From positions 1 through 64,000 of the forward strand of contig LATX02000249.1 in the NCBI GenBank assembly GCA_001466705.2: a DNA stretch of 64,000 bases, in the 5' to 3' direction. The DNA is from Moniliophthora roreri. Its lineage: Eukaryota > Basidiomycota > Agaricomycetes > Agaricales > Marasmiaceae. Under the pieces are notes generated by a model. The model saw only the letters and a program-made list of their open reading frames with translations. It was not told the origin of the DNA and searched no databases. Every line of letters begins with the position of its first letter. Positions within the stretch are counted from its first letter, which is position 1. The position numbers and the translations under genes were made by a program. Of this stretch, positions 21,157 through 33,550 are shown piece by piece.

Positions 21157-22156
21157 GAAGGTTGTTTCGTTACATCTGTGCCTGGGTGCGTATTTGGGCT
21201 GTCTTGAGAAAAGCCAGGGTCTCACCTCGCTTCCTATACCAGAACATACTGAATACGGAGAACACACCAGATTATCGAGGCACATCCCGTTGCGTGGAAA
21301 AAGATGTCCTCCAAGGAACACGCTGTGTGAGGGGGAACATATTTTTAGCTCTGGTCGTCAAGGAGTGGATCATCGAACAGTTCTACGTTGGAAATACGTT
21401 ATTAGAGACTCCAGCCCTTGTACGAAGATCAGGCCGAATATTAAAGAATCACGTTGGAACTTGTCAGTCAGTCAGAAGGGACTCCGGGAAGAAAACGATG
21501 GGCGCATCACGTCCCACTTCACCGCTCGCAATCTTGAAGGATTCTGGAATGAACCTATGTCCTTGACAACGAGATATATCCTGGCTTCAGCGAGCTCAGA
21601 AGCCAGCTGAACTCATATCAAGCATCTCTGTAGAATTGCGGTATGCGTCATGGTTTCACCTGCCCAAATGGCTTGCTGACTTCCCTGTAGATCTGCTGTG
21701 TTTCTTGAAGTGGCCGACCGATATCTTCTGTGATTTCTCTCGCCGAAAGAGAAGATCAGTCGATCATGAATAGAATGACGGCCAGCGGGATGGATGGATG
21801 ATTGTGTATACGTCTGTCTCCTCAACTTGACCCGCATGAGAAATCGTAGCACTTACATCGTAGCTCCAGTTCTTGACCGTTCAGCAAGTGCTGCATTCAT
21901 CTTCAATCTTATGAGCGCTCGCTGTTATATGGACGTTTGAGATATTGGCATGGCACTGGCATATCTCTGATCCCAGCTATTCTGGGAAACACAACTCTTC
22001 AAAGTTCTCAGCTATGGAACAGGTCCTCAATCGCGTATAAAAGCCAGTCTGTGGGTTGTAGAGTAGCAGAAACACAGAACTGTCTTCGCATACCCCACTC
22101 TCACTCTCATAACTACCAGCCAAAACTCTTCTACAACTCTACCACTATATTCGAAA
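21157..22156. other. Intergenic region
   Basis: Open frames to about 21610 continue past MED10 but show no family motif. A TATAAAAG box (22036-22043) lies about 115 bases before the next gene. Nothing else was recognised. Confidence 0.5.
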
Positions 22157-23230
22157 ATGGCCCGCAAACCCGCTTTCGCTCCCAAAGAACCCATCGAAAA
22201 GCTTCCTCTGGCCGTCCGCAAAGACCGTAAGCACCAGCTGATACAACCTCGCATTGTATTTTTGACCGTGTTCATAGTGCGCGACAACTACGAGGCCAAG
22301 AAAGCAGAACTTGAGGGGAAGATTGCCGAGCTTTTGGGCATCGACTCTTTCAAAGCTAACCTGAACGCCAACGAAATCTGGGCGTATAACACTGATGCGA
22401 GACAATCCATTGGTGGCATGTTCTACCGGTAGGTCGGAAAATTCTTAGATCCCTTTGCTCCGACTGACCAACCTTATGACAGCTATGTCGATGGTTTCCT
22501 CTCTTGCCTCAAGCGCTACATCGACAACTTTGATGACGACGGCAGGGTTCATTTCAACGAGGCCGTTAGCCAGAGCGAGCTTCAGATCCACGTTAACCCA
22601 CTCGGCGACAAAGCTCCCACCATCGATTGCGATATCAAGGATGGAATTTTCAACATCCTCTTCCACCACGAAAATCTCGGTTACAACCAGGACTATATTT
22701 ACAGCGAGTTGCTCAAGGCCGTCGAGAGGGCTCCTCGCGAGGGATTGTCCATCCGAGCCAAGAAGTCCGTCCAGGAGGAATACGAGGAAAATATCGATGA
22801 TTTACGTGACAAGATTGCCGAAACGCTCGCTATGCCTAACCTTGTCATCGAGCCTTCGTTCGAGGAAAACTTCAAAGCTTTGAAGACTGCCAAGGGCGAT
22901 AACAGCTCTTGGGAAGAATCATTCGGTCGTGCTACCCTCGGCTATATCAACGGACTGAAAAGTCAGCTGGAGAGGCAGGGCTTCAAGGGTGATGAGATGC
23001 TGCAGGAGGGTCTTGCCGAGGTGATGACAGCGCAGAAGATTGTTTTCCTTGTCGTTCCGGAGATCAAGAAGAGATACCACGAAGTTATTCTTGAGGACGG
23101 AGTGCTCTATTTGAGGGTACGTGATTTTTTGACATTCATGAATGTGACTGACTAGGCGTTCCAGACCATTCCTAATGAGTGGTGGGTCAACGTCGACGAG
23201 GCAGGTTCGGGATTAGTTGATATGCTCTAA
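22157..23230 (+). CDS. Uncharacterised 306-residue protein with two internal repeats
   Basis: Exons 22157-22226, 22278-22428, 22483-23116 and 23165-23230 add up to 306 residues. There is no signal peptide or membrane segment. The protein contains two similar halves. Repeat 1 (about residues 24-110) runs from YEAKKAELEGKIAELLGIDSF through NANEIWAY to YVDGFLSCLKRYIDNF. Repeat 2 (about 180-260) runs from YEENIDDLRDKIAETLAMPN through FEENFKAL to YINGLKSQLERQGF. Each repeat is followed by a hydrophobic strand (LQIHVNP; KIVFLVVP). The overall impression is an acidic alpha/beta cytosolic protein. It is likely a fungal-specific family; I know no function. Coding confidence is high because frame, splice sites and codon use agree over 0.9 kb. 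Confidence 0.8.
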
Positions 23231-24778
23231 AGAACGCATTCCATGCTGCTCTTAGAAAGCCATATACTTGATTGATTGTGATGATCACTTGTAGTACTTA
23301 TGTCGGAATCTTGCCAGCAGCCGCTTTTAATGTTGCAAACCCAGATGAATCAGCGTGCCGAAACTTGATGTCAAACCATATACTTGTAATTATGCGAGGT
23401 TGATCCACCATTTTCGTGCCATCTACATCACTGATCCTTTCATGTTGGCAGAAAGTTTTTCAAAGCGTCAAGAAGTAAGGCAAACTCAAGGCTCATGCTC
23501 TCGGCCCGACAACCCCCACATCAAGCTTTTTCCCCTTGCTGTCAACACTAAACCATGGTGCTGCTGTCAAGCTTCTCTGACTGAATCTGTCGATAATTGC
23601 ACGGTGCATCAACTACCATTTGATTATATCAAAGCCAAGCATAATCTACAATCCAAGTATCAGAGGCACTGAGGCCGCTCAAGCGTGATGTATAAAATTA
23701 CCAGCCTATGGTAGAGTTTGCTTATCAGTGCGTGATAGTGGCGGTCACAGCAAGCGATTCAACGAAGTTTCAGACCAGCGATTCAAATTGAAAATTAGTC
23801 TCGAGGTCTGGGATCCCATCACCCAGGAACGAGGGCAACCGAGTTCGGGTTTTGCCGTAGTGGGCGGCGGCGGCGCATCAGGATTTCCCCACGGACCGTG
23901 TCCGCCGTCCCTCTGATAACGTCGCGTTTATCGCGTTGGTCATTCTGCTCGTTATTGAGCGACCCTCATTCTTTACATTTTTTTCTTCAGCTAAATTACT
24001 AACACCCTAATAAACATTCGTTTTCTCCTCTCTGTCTCTCAATGGAAGAGAACACGCCTCCCACGAAGCCTAATCTTCAGAGCGCACAGTCCGCCGCAGC
24101 CGGGTCCTCCCATCTACTTGGAGTCATCAATATTGTCAATCTTCGTCAACACATCGACCGAGCCAGTCCCTTGAGGCTCGCATATCCATTTCCCTGAGCC
24201 CTCCCGATACCTCCCGTAAGTCCATGTGCACCATTGTCTGACGCGTCTACAAGTGCAAATCAAGCTGTCATCTGCCTTCAGGCCTCAGTTTCGAATCCAC
24301 CTTCATATACTCTCTTTCTCAGTTCAATGAAAGGCTCAGATATGCGTGACGTGACTACGGCAAAACCCGAACTCAGCTGCCCTCGTTCCTGGGTGATGGG
24401 ATCCTGCAGACACCAGTCTGGTAAGCGAGACTGTATTTTGAAACGGAACGGATTTGTGAACGACTCTGGACTCGTTCGCCCACCGTTTGAAAACTAAACT
24501 TTCCAGCCCAAAAGTTCCGTTTTTCATCTTACTCAGCGTTGGAATAACTTCATCTAGGAACGAGGGTTTGGTCACAGTGAATCGATGGTTTCAAGAGATC
24601 AAAATGATTTTCTTGAAACACCGTTGTGACCGCCACCATTCATCTGTCTATCATCGTGATATCAATATTCACCGGTGGGCTTACTATTGGCAGAATAGAT
24701 ATAGTACTACTCAGGAGTTAATGAACTCAATAATCTTCCCTTACCAACTCAGGACTTTACTCTGCAGACTTATCAATA
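23231..24778. other. 1.5 kb intergenic, with a possible short first exon at 24042
   Basis: An ATG at 24042 opens about 50 codons (EENTPPTKPNLQSAQSA) but stops soon; a GTAAGT near 24209 might be a donor of an alternative frame. No downstream exon could be linked. The rest shows overlapping chance frames and a GGCGGCGGCG run near 23865. Confidence 0.35.
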
Positions 24779-26135
24779 ATGGCTCCTGTCGTCTTATTCC
24801 TCACATACCATATTGTTGGACTCGTATGTCAAACATTATTCTATGGTATATCTTTCATCTTTTTTACTGGTGCCACGACACTCAAACCCTTCATGTCAGG
24901 TGTCTATGCAACGCTTATCCCCATCTCGACCTACTTTATGCTGTGAATACTAGCTTCATCCCGCAATTTCAAGTCCTGAATGCCAGCTGAATTTAGAAAG
25001 AAGGGCCTTAAGACAAAGATTCGCAAGCTTCTCTTCATCACAATACTTTTTATGTTCATGGTGTCAACTGCGTATTGGGTTTTGAAGATCGTTGATCTTC
25101 TCTCAACGATCCGAACTTTGAATGGGAAATCGTCGGGTGGAATAGACGCTCACACCGGTTCTGCCGAAGAGGTTTTTGCTGCACTCGCTTTGCTTAACGT
25201 GGGTAATACGAGTCTGGTATAATATCAAACATTTCGGACTCTGACTGATTCTCGGCTCGATCTCTAGTATGTACTCACCGACGGGGTCGTGCTGTGGAGA
25301 GCCTGGGTTTTATGCGGTATGGAGAGCAGACTGCTGCTCCTTATTCCTCTTTTTTTCTTGGTCTGCTGCAGTTGTACGTGTCCAAGATTTTTCTGGGCGA
25401 TTGGCTGACTAACTGATATTTCAGTTTCAGTAATGGCCACCATCGCGATACGAATCATCCTTGAAGTCATCCCCATGGTAGAATCTCCAGAACGTCACAA
25501 ACTGACTCGAGCAATTGATGTCTGTCAGATATCGAATCTAGTTTTTTCGCTCATCATCAACCTGTCTACCACGTTGACGATCGCAATGAAGGCCTGGTAT
25601 ATAGATATCTCCATTGGTTTAAAGTTCACCATCATTGATGCTTCTTAGGCGGTTCCGACGGTGGATTGCACAGGACCTGCGGGCTGTCCGAAACAAAAAG
25701 CGGACTGGCGGAGAGCGAGTCCTTACTCTTTTAATCGAATCAGGATTGTTCTACTGTATCTCTGGGGTAGACATCTCTATTGCTCCAATGGTTACCTCGA
25801 ATCTGATCTGTTGTTACAGGCTACAGTCCTTGTATCGTCTCTCATCCGCCTGCCATTCGGAACATTGGGAGATATCTATACTCCGGTGAATATTCAAATT
25901 GCAGTGAGCTTTCTTGTTCCATCCCCAAATATGGACATTCTGACCTTCATCGAAGGGCATCTATCCAATCGTCGTGCTTCTCCTTGTCAGTCAGGGAAAG
26001 TCGCTGGATCAGACGATTTTCAATACAACGACACAACAAGCATCCAATGTGCCAAACAGGAGTGCAGAACTGGAGAGCATACGGTTTCATGTAACATCGC
26101 GACTGAGTCGTATTAGTGAGGTGGATGGGCAGTAG
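24779..26135 (+). CDS. Seven-helix integral membrane protein, Agaricomycete expanded family
   Basis: Spliced membrane protein of an uncharacterised family greatly expanded in mushrooms. Helices appear in order: VVLFLTYHIVGLVCQTLFYG with FIFFTG; then LLFITILFMFMVSTAYWVLK; DGVVLWRAWVLCG followed by LLLLIPLFFLVCC; MATIAIRIILEVIP; ISNLVFSLIINLSTTLTIAMKAW; LTLLIESGLFYCISG; and YPIVVLLLVSQGKS. A hydrophilic tail ends at TAG 26133-26135. Introns lie near 24900-24996, 25218-25267, 25371-25425, 25600-25650, 25763-25820 and 25904-25957. The LWRAW motif after helix 2 and the LIESG motif before helix 6 are family hallmarks as I remember them. The topology resembles a receptor, but ligand and signalling partner are unknown. 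The first exon boundary is the least certain part. Confidence 0.7.
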
Positions 26136-27184
26136 AATAGCAGCAAGGTCATCGGTACCGATTCTCGCATTGGAAAAAAGGAAGCGAGCTTGGGAGTATT
26201 TACGGTGACCGGTACCGATAAAGAATATCTGTAGTCGTTAGCATGAAGTCTTGCCCCTTGGTCCTGCATGCTGGAGCTGCAGCAGGGCTGCAGAAGAGAG
26301 AAAAATTTGTCGGAATTGACAAATCCGTTGTTTAGTCAGCTCACTGACCTCGAACCACTACGACCGACAGTAGGACGCCTGGACACCCCTCTGCTAGTAC
26401 TCAAGTTCCTCAAGGTTGATCTCATTTTCGCGACATCTACATTACTGATTATTCCTCTCAGACAAGGCAAATTCAAGGTTGACTCAAGACTCAAGTACTC
26501 GACGGCACACTTTCGACGCCTTCGGTTTTGTTGTTTAGAAAGCGGTTAGAAGCTGCAAATAAAATGACGCGTATAGATAAATTTCTGTCTTCCTGAATCC
26601 TCGCCGTTCGCTCTAATTGGGCACGAAATGCACCGAGTGGACCCAGAAACGTATACCCAAAAGTTCGGTCTATGAATTCGTGTTTACATTGGTGTTCAAT
26701 CGCTCGCTGCTCGTAGCACGGGATACTTTGAAGTCGAGTGCATTGGGTGGCTAGAGAAGAATCGGTGAAGGATATGGCTTTGGTGGTGGATGTGTCGACA
26801 TGGAAGCGGAAGACACGAGCTGGAGTAATTTCCGGCAGAAATAAACAGAGACCCCTCCCGCCAGTTTCTGCCTCTGCCAACATCATACGCTCTTTCTCTG
26901 CGGTCAATCATCAACTGGCTCATTCACTCGGGCTCAAAAACTGGGGTCTCTACGCTGTTCCCTACCTCCCGAATATTGTAGCGTGTTACAGTAGCCTCCG
27001 CTCTCAACAAGGCATATCCTGCTCCGCATTGTTCGTCTTTTCCGGTGTCTGCATGAGAGGCTTGATTCATTTAGCCAAGTTACATCCTGATCAGTTGTCC
27101 TTATGCAGGAGGAATATCCTGGCAACAGCCGCACCATAAACTGAAAGTTCATCCAGTGACTTGACCACACTTCTGAGTACTCGG
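26136..27184. other. Intergenic, containing an inverted relic of the 5.0 kb segment
   Basis: About 26735-26840 is similar, in reverse complement, to about 5030-5125 (shared CGATTCTTCTCTAGCCACC and the CCGCTTCC...GTCGA stretch). No intact gene seen. It abuts the inner border of the right inverted-repeat arm. Confidence 0.5.
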
Positions 27185-28793
27185 TTCAGGTGCTCCGACA
27201 GGTCGGTTGATTCCCTTGTACCTACTAGTAGGTAACACAGACTGGCCTGTAATTATTTTTGTATTGTTTACCCCTCAAACTCGCTTATTGAAGAGCGACT
27301 TTGAACAAATTAGTCAGTCCTTGGCTCGCGCAAGTAATTGAGTATATGAAGCGAATTTCAAAAGTGCAAGCGTAGTATCGTGTATGAAACAAATAGAATT
27401 GGCACAACATTGTAGTAAATTATGTAGGTGTATTGTACAACAGACAAAACTTTTCAAGATACAGGTTGTGACAGCTGACAGCGCCTCAATCTGCGAGAAC
27501 CAACTTCAGCGACCGGGCTCCATTTGCCCCAGGTTTGATTTCCGAGAGCTTGGCAAGAGGAGAATGCATCTGAGTGATGTCGCTCTCGGTGGCAAAGTAC
27601 GACTTCAGATCGGTGATGCGTCCGTGGAACTTGGTGTTACGCAAAGCCTCCATAGACAACAAAGTCTGAAGAGTAGCGTCACTTGGAATCTCGTCTGCAG
27701 CGGATAATAAGAATAAGACAACTATTGCAAGTAGCAGTAGGGGACTTACATGACACGAGCTCGGAGACTTGCTTCTGCCATTTACCGGTACCTGCTTCCT
27801 TTTGGACGAGTTCGATCTGAATGGTCACCATCTCCCTAGAGTGAGGATTCTCGTGTTCGGCAACCTTATCGAGTTCGTCAGTGTTGGTGTGCGTTACCAA
27901 GAGGCGACAGTACTCACCATATGAACTCGCTTCTCGAACAATGCCAAATGCTCCGCATCTCTCTTCGTAGCACTTGTCATCATTACTTCCCACTGTGACC
28001 ACTGTTCTCGGATCTAGAAATGCGAGAGGCCTTAGAACTGATACGAGAATTAGGATACACTCGTGGTTGTTTACCTTGAAAGACACAAAGCAGGAATGCA
28101 ATGAACTCTGGGCAGCAACGAAGAGTTCAGAAGCACGCGGAGTTTTCTGGGATACGATGCCGTGGACGCCGGATGCAGCATTAGCGGCAGCCAACAACGC
28201 CAGCTGAGCAGCATGGAAGGCGCTAAAATTGTCTCGCCGTTCAGCAGCAATCGATAACCGTAACAATAGCTAAAACTCACTGTTCGATTTCTTGCTCCGC
28301 TTCAACCTGATCGGCCTGAACCTCGAGTACCTGGGCGAGAGCCTCGCACATCCTGATGACAGTGACGGCCTGAGAGAAGTAGGGACGCCTAATATCGGCA
28401 GCCTTGCGCTTCATATCTGCGTAGTATCCTGGTAGCTTCGCCCGGTATGGTGTTGGTTTGGGTGGGTTGTGTGGTGGGGATACAGTAATTGTTATGATCT
28501 GAACCGTGACGATAATCGAATGTTGACCTAGTTCAAAGAGACCAGCACAAAGGGACATACCTCAACGACCTTTCGAATAACTATCATCAGCCTTGACCAA
28601 CCATCGCCTCTGGGTTTGTCGAATCCTTTACCTCCGCAAAAGTGCTCGGCCTCCCTGGTCACCGTACAAGGTCAGCTACACACAGGATATCACTCAAGTC
28701 TAACTCACTCTTCGAAGTAGATCCAGGTTTCGTCAGTGAGAGTGGTAGTTACTTTGAGCACACGGAAGATGGAGAGGATATAGAGTGCCTGCG
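27185..28793 (-). repeat. Right arm of the large inverted repeat
   Basis: Reverse complement of the left arm. Inner border at 27185, just left of TTCAGGTGCTCCGACAGGTC. Only one copy of the 472-bp unit is present here. Unlike the left arm, the gene continues outward with upstream exons to 29622. Confidence 0.9.
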
Positions 28794-29622
28794 AGAATGC
28801 CGTTCTAATCCTCTGAGACAAACCATGAGCGTGACTGGAGATTCCGGGACAAAAAAACGCCTTACGACTCGTGCTACATCCAGTGCGATACCAGTCTGAT
28901 CCCATCCTCGGATCTGATCCAACATGAATTGAAGATGGATCAGAGTCTGTTGGAGATGGGCGTTCTTTTTCTCCTTCAGCAGCAGGGTCTTGATGTTGAG
29001 CATCCAACCGCTAGCAAGGATATAGAGGCGGCGGATGGTACGATTGAAGCAGCTGGCACTGAACAACTGCGGGTGAAGATGAGTGCCCGACTCCTCAAAC
29101 ACGGGGAAGACGAAGGCTTACGCTCTTCTTGCTCATGCCTTGCTCAATGACCTGCTCCAGCAATTCCATCAAGATCGCAAGGTCACTGAGTTTTCCTTCG
29201 AGGTGGAGCTCGAGCTGGATGAACAGCTCATGTTCCTTGTCGAGGGCCATGGCCAAATCGAACAATGCCCTGTCAAGGAAAGAGATTGAGTCGAGCAGCC
29301 CGGTTAATCCAAGCGAATAAAGGGCATACCTCTCCAGATCGTCAAGGCCATCGGTGTACTTCCCGAAGGCATCCCACCTTACCGCCTCGTTAGCGTGCTG
29401 TTCAGAGTCCACAATGCCAATCCAGTCGTGGATCTCGTCGTAGCGAACTCTTGCACTGACGAGGTCCCGAGACAGGGATGAAGCTTCCCATTTGGTCAGG
29501 CAAGCATCACGACTGAGCACCTGAATCAAATACTGAGCAAGACGAGTAGCTTTGTAGTTCTTCTTGGACTTGAAAGCGCAGATGTGGTCGTAGAGCGAAA
29601 AGGGTTTGGTAGTCAAAGCCAT
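27486..29622 (-). CDS. Uncharacterised helical protein of about 570 residues (complete copy)
   Basis: The start is the ATG of MALTTKPFSLYDHICAF at 29622. Exon 1 (29622-29122), exon 2 (29066-28866), exon 3 (28812-28709), and about six further exons down to TGA at 27486-27488 keep one frame. The translation is almost entirely helical: NYKATRLAQYLIQVLSRD, then DDLERYALYSLGLTGLLDSI, NIKTLLLKEKKNAHLQQTL, QALYILSIFRVLKV, a Gly/Pro linker PPHNPPKPTPYRAKLPGYY, RRPYFSQAVTVIRMCEAL, AAQLALLAAANAASG, and a C-terminal LAKLSEI. There is no signal peptide or obvious membrane span. The N-terminal helix faintly recalls peroxisomal PEX11-type amphipathic helices, but that is not enough for a name. Its 3' two thirds are duplicated in inverted orientation at 1-1777. 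Confidence 0.75.
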
Positions 29623-31114
29623 TGGTGACTGTTGGTTGTTCTCGGTTATCAGTGAAGCTTTGTTAGAGTAGAGAGGTTTGACTTCTGGAGGATGGTACTT
29701 CAAGCGCAAGCACTTTATAGGTCTTTCGAGTAGATGTTCCTGCTCCTGAATTATGTGGCGCAATCGCGCGCAGTTCTAGAGACCGACGTTATAATTGATT
29801 AATTACCAAATATGTCCACGGAGGATATGTGTGCCCGTGACTTTAGTTTGATAGGACGCGAAGTTGTTTCGTGATACTAGGTAGGAGACAGAGCATGAGA
29901 AAGGGATGTTTCAGTCAACTTGGCTACCAACCAGCGGATCTTGAGCTTCGTACCTTAGTTACATATTGGAGACAGGCATCTCGAATGATTGAACGTGCAT
30001 CAAAAATAATTTGCGTTTATAAGACAACACCGAACCGAGAGAAGATTGAATAGCTATTGTGAGTCTAGACTGCGAAGGACCTATGTCAAAGCATTGACTA
30101 GGTAGCTGCCAATGAATGGAGAGGAACCAGACGTCCAAAGAAGTGTCGGTCCTACAAATTTTCGACGATCGAATAAAGGCCGATCAAAATTCTACGTGTC
30201 ATTCTGGCTTGTACTGGTCGCTGAAAGGCGAAGAACTTGAATGAGACGGTGACACGACACAGAAGAATAGAAAAACGAACCGATTTATTTTATGTAGACC
30301 ACAATCATCTACCTAACCTTTCGACTATCCTCAGTCCTCAACATAAGTCGATATGTAAAGCACCGTGAACGTTTAATTAACCGCACCTGGAGTGGCTCCA
30401 TTTCCCATGTAATCCAGGGCATGAAGGGTCACGGCATCAGATCTGAATGTACATGAACTTTATACATGTCTTGAATCGTGCAAGGGACCTGCAGAAGGTG
30501 CTCGTGTGGTTAGCAGTGCGAGCAATCCTTCCTTGAGCAACATCTACCCGGATGTATCTTTATAGAATACCTCGACTTAGTGGGAGCAGACTTTGCAACT
30601 GTGAGGAACTCACTGTGGGTGACATTTGTTGCCTCATTGTTGTGCTTCCGATATTCTACTCCCGAAAATCCTTCTCCTATACTATGCTGACTGCCAGTGC
30701 ATCGGATGGCCAATATGGTGCCTAGGTTCTTGGGACCTTGTAACTCATGTAGACGGGAACAAACTTGAAGATAACCTCCATACGATGTTTCCGTATTCTA
30801 ATTTAACAAGCAAGTGAATTCGCAGCTTCTCAAGCATTGCCTGAAAACTCACCAGTATCGTGAACAGTTTGTTTCGACAGTCAATGTCTCCCAGAACAAG
30901 ACGTTTAAACCATAATACTTCGTGTCCTCTCCATCTCCCACTGTAACTGCCACAATGTCGAGAGAAAAAATCGGGGTAGAAGATTGAGCACCGAGAGTTG
31001 AATCGAGGTGCGGCGGAAGATGGTCACGGTGGTCTGGAGTCAGGCTCTCCAGGCACAATTCGCATTTGTCAATACACTTCAACACGCCTTCCCCTCACCA
31101 CCACCTAGTCTATA
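29623..31114. other. 1.5 kb intergenic
   Basis: Short chance open frames only. No promoter motif stands out and no repeat was recognised. The last part (30950-31110) is the flank of orphan copy B. Confidence 0.5.
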
Positions 31115-32900
31115 ATGGAAATCACCAACGCAGGAGACGTATCTATTGGTGGAAAGGCGGCACTCAGTGTCGTTCGTCGCGACCAGTATAATCAAACTAT
31201 CAACCCTCAAGTCGTTCACATACTAGGAAGAGGAATAATGAAGCGAGAGTCCGAAAATGATAGCGATCCCGAATATGGATGCGTACTTCCTGTCTTTCCT
31301 TCTCAACGACCTTCACGGCTGTAGCACAAAAGGTCGCCAAGACACCATCACCACCCTGGCACAGAGCCTCAAGACCTCAAGGTTTATACACATAGCTATC
31401 TACAACCTCCATCTGTGCAACTTGGCCGTTCCAGTTCCACCACTGATGCTCATACTGACCCCACATCCTACCCAAATCTTAGTTCTCGTCCCAATATCCC
31501 GGCTGTAAACTTTAAACTTTAAACTTGGCTTCCACTACCAGCACCAGCACCTTGTCGTGCCACCAACGCGTGGTAGATGCCCTTCCCTTCCCCAACCCTT
31601 ATCTCATTGTGCTAATACTACTACCCACAGATCATATAGTCGAAGGCAATGTAGAAGGAAAAACCTCATGCTGGCCCAAACCCGAACGCGCATCTTCACA
31701 AGCAGTACTCAATATCTGTATCTCAATCAATAGCCCTTCCAATACCAAAACCCGCTGCACCGCTCCGACCCGAACCCCAATGTCCCAACCGCAACTGCAA
31801 CCTCAACCTCATGATCAAGCGATTGCTGTACCCTTCCCGGTACCAGTGCCTGCTGCTATACCCATATCCGCACCAGCGGCTTCACACTGCCAACGCCAAA
31901 GTTCCCAAACACCCAGCCGCTATCATAATACCGACAACAGCGACAAAGCACTATCGAAGAGAAAACGCAAGTTCACATCTGATCCTATCACTACTTGGTC
32001 ACCCGTTGCCAGCTCTGCCTCGCCTCGACTCCACCAACAAATGAACCCAGTTCGCAAAATGGAAAAAAGCGAGATTCTAATACGACTCCAATGCCCAAGA
32101 TTAATCCTACCGCTCCATGGGAAGGCATTGATCCGCAATAGTTATTACTATGGCTGCATTGTACGAAGACATGGGTCAAGATCGTGTATCGAATAAAGCT
32201 GAAGAGGTGATGCGGAATGGAGAAAACAGAGGAACGTCCAACGATCACGCTTCAATACTTAACATCCAGATTCCGATTAGACCCAATGGCGAAACGATCA
32301 TTGATGAACGGCGTGTGCTGTCTCCTTTTCTCATCACCTCCGCACTAACACTCGACCAGGTCATACTCATGGCCGTTGAAGGTGATGATGAAGAAAGTTC
32401 TGGGTACGCTTGCGTCGTCGAGAGCGACACGGCCATTCTGGTACACACGACGAGAAATAGCTGGGGGGATACTGAGCTGTTCTCCAGCGTGCGTCTCATA
32501 CCGAAACCAACATCGGCACTACCAGGCTCTCGCGCAATACAACAAGAACTATAGACTGATACCTTACATTCTTCCGGGCCGAATCACCACTCTCACCAAC
32601 TTTCCACACTAAAGCGGAACCGAGTCAAAACGGTCGCATAAAGTCGACGCCATGCATAATACCAGAGTCCGAATCCGAATCAGAGCACTGGTCTTACCAC
32701 CTCTGCTTTCGACATTGAAAGCTACGCTGAGGGCTTCAGCAGCCTCTCCGACCCCGACGCATCTCTCCCGAGATCTTGTTCGTGTCGAGTAAGAGGTGAA
32801 GTAGGAAGGAAGATGGCGCCAACCGTTTCCTCACCATCGTCCCGGTCGGACTCGGATCGATATTTTTGTCATTCGGTTTAGGCTTCCATCCCTTTACGTA
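31115..32900 (+). pseudogene. Agaricomycete orphan family, copy B (rearranged)
   Basis: It starts with the family leader (MEITNAGDVSIGG, then VVRRDQYNQT), a basic KRESEND stretch and DPEYG, like copies A and C. The central blocks (EGTFWEGYY, GPEGPY, SGLTR) are absent. Instead there is about 1 kb of Pro/Ser-rich sequence (PFPVPVPAAIPISAP and similar) and an unrelated open frame at 32150-32554. Near 32600-32800 similarity to the 3' tail and flank of copies A and C resumes (AGCAGCCTCTCCGACCCCGA is shared with copy A). It is therefore a head and a tail with a replaced middle. It may be a relic, or a chimeric gene whose splicing I cannot resolve. Confidence 0.5.
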
Positions 32901-33550
32901 TTACTGTCTCAATTTCTTGTACTTGTAGTACTTACGCCCATTGCGATACCTCTACCGTTGTTTGAAGTCTCCTCACTTTGTCTTGACCCAGATGTATTCT
33001 GTTAGCTGAGAAGTTTCGATTTATATCGCAACTAAGTCAATTGACGAAGGGTCCTACATACTTATTCTGCAGCCGGGTAGCATGCTTAATACACGGAAAT
33101 CCGTAATGTACTCGATCCATAAATATGTCGACAATATTGATGATTCAAGCAGAATGTGGAGGGCGTTGATCCCGACGAGTAAGGTCTATGTTTGGCTTCA
33201 CGATGGTAGGTTATACATCATGCATTGGTGCACAAAGACATTACTTTGAAATAGATTTGCGTTCTCATGTATTCGAGGATAATAGGTCTTGACCACTTTG
33301 TCATCATTTGAGACGTGATGTAGGGGCGAGATCTTGGTTATAGGTTTTGAGGATCATAGAGCATATGGACTCACGTCGCATGACGTGCCACAGATTGAAT
33401 CGAGGTAAACAGATCACTTTGGTTAATGGGATGGGAGCCACCGTTTGGGAGGTAATTTGGCTGTCTCGAGGATAGGCTTTTGGGATTTATTGACACTCGA
33501 TACCCACGACATTACTGGTACCGCACTGAGTCCTAGAGCGTGCGTAGGTG
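32901..33550. other. Intergenic between copy B and fragment D
   Basis: No gene recognised. Part of the segment up to about 33000 is alignable by eye with 45700-45800. Confidence 0.4.

Noticed and set aside
27486..29622. Naming the helical protein PEX11 or a BRO1-domain protein
   Set aside because: Only a vague resemblance of one amphipathic helix; family signature residues were not found.
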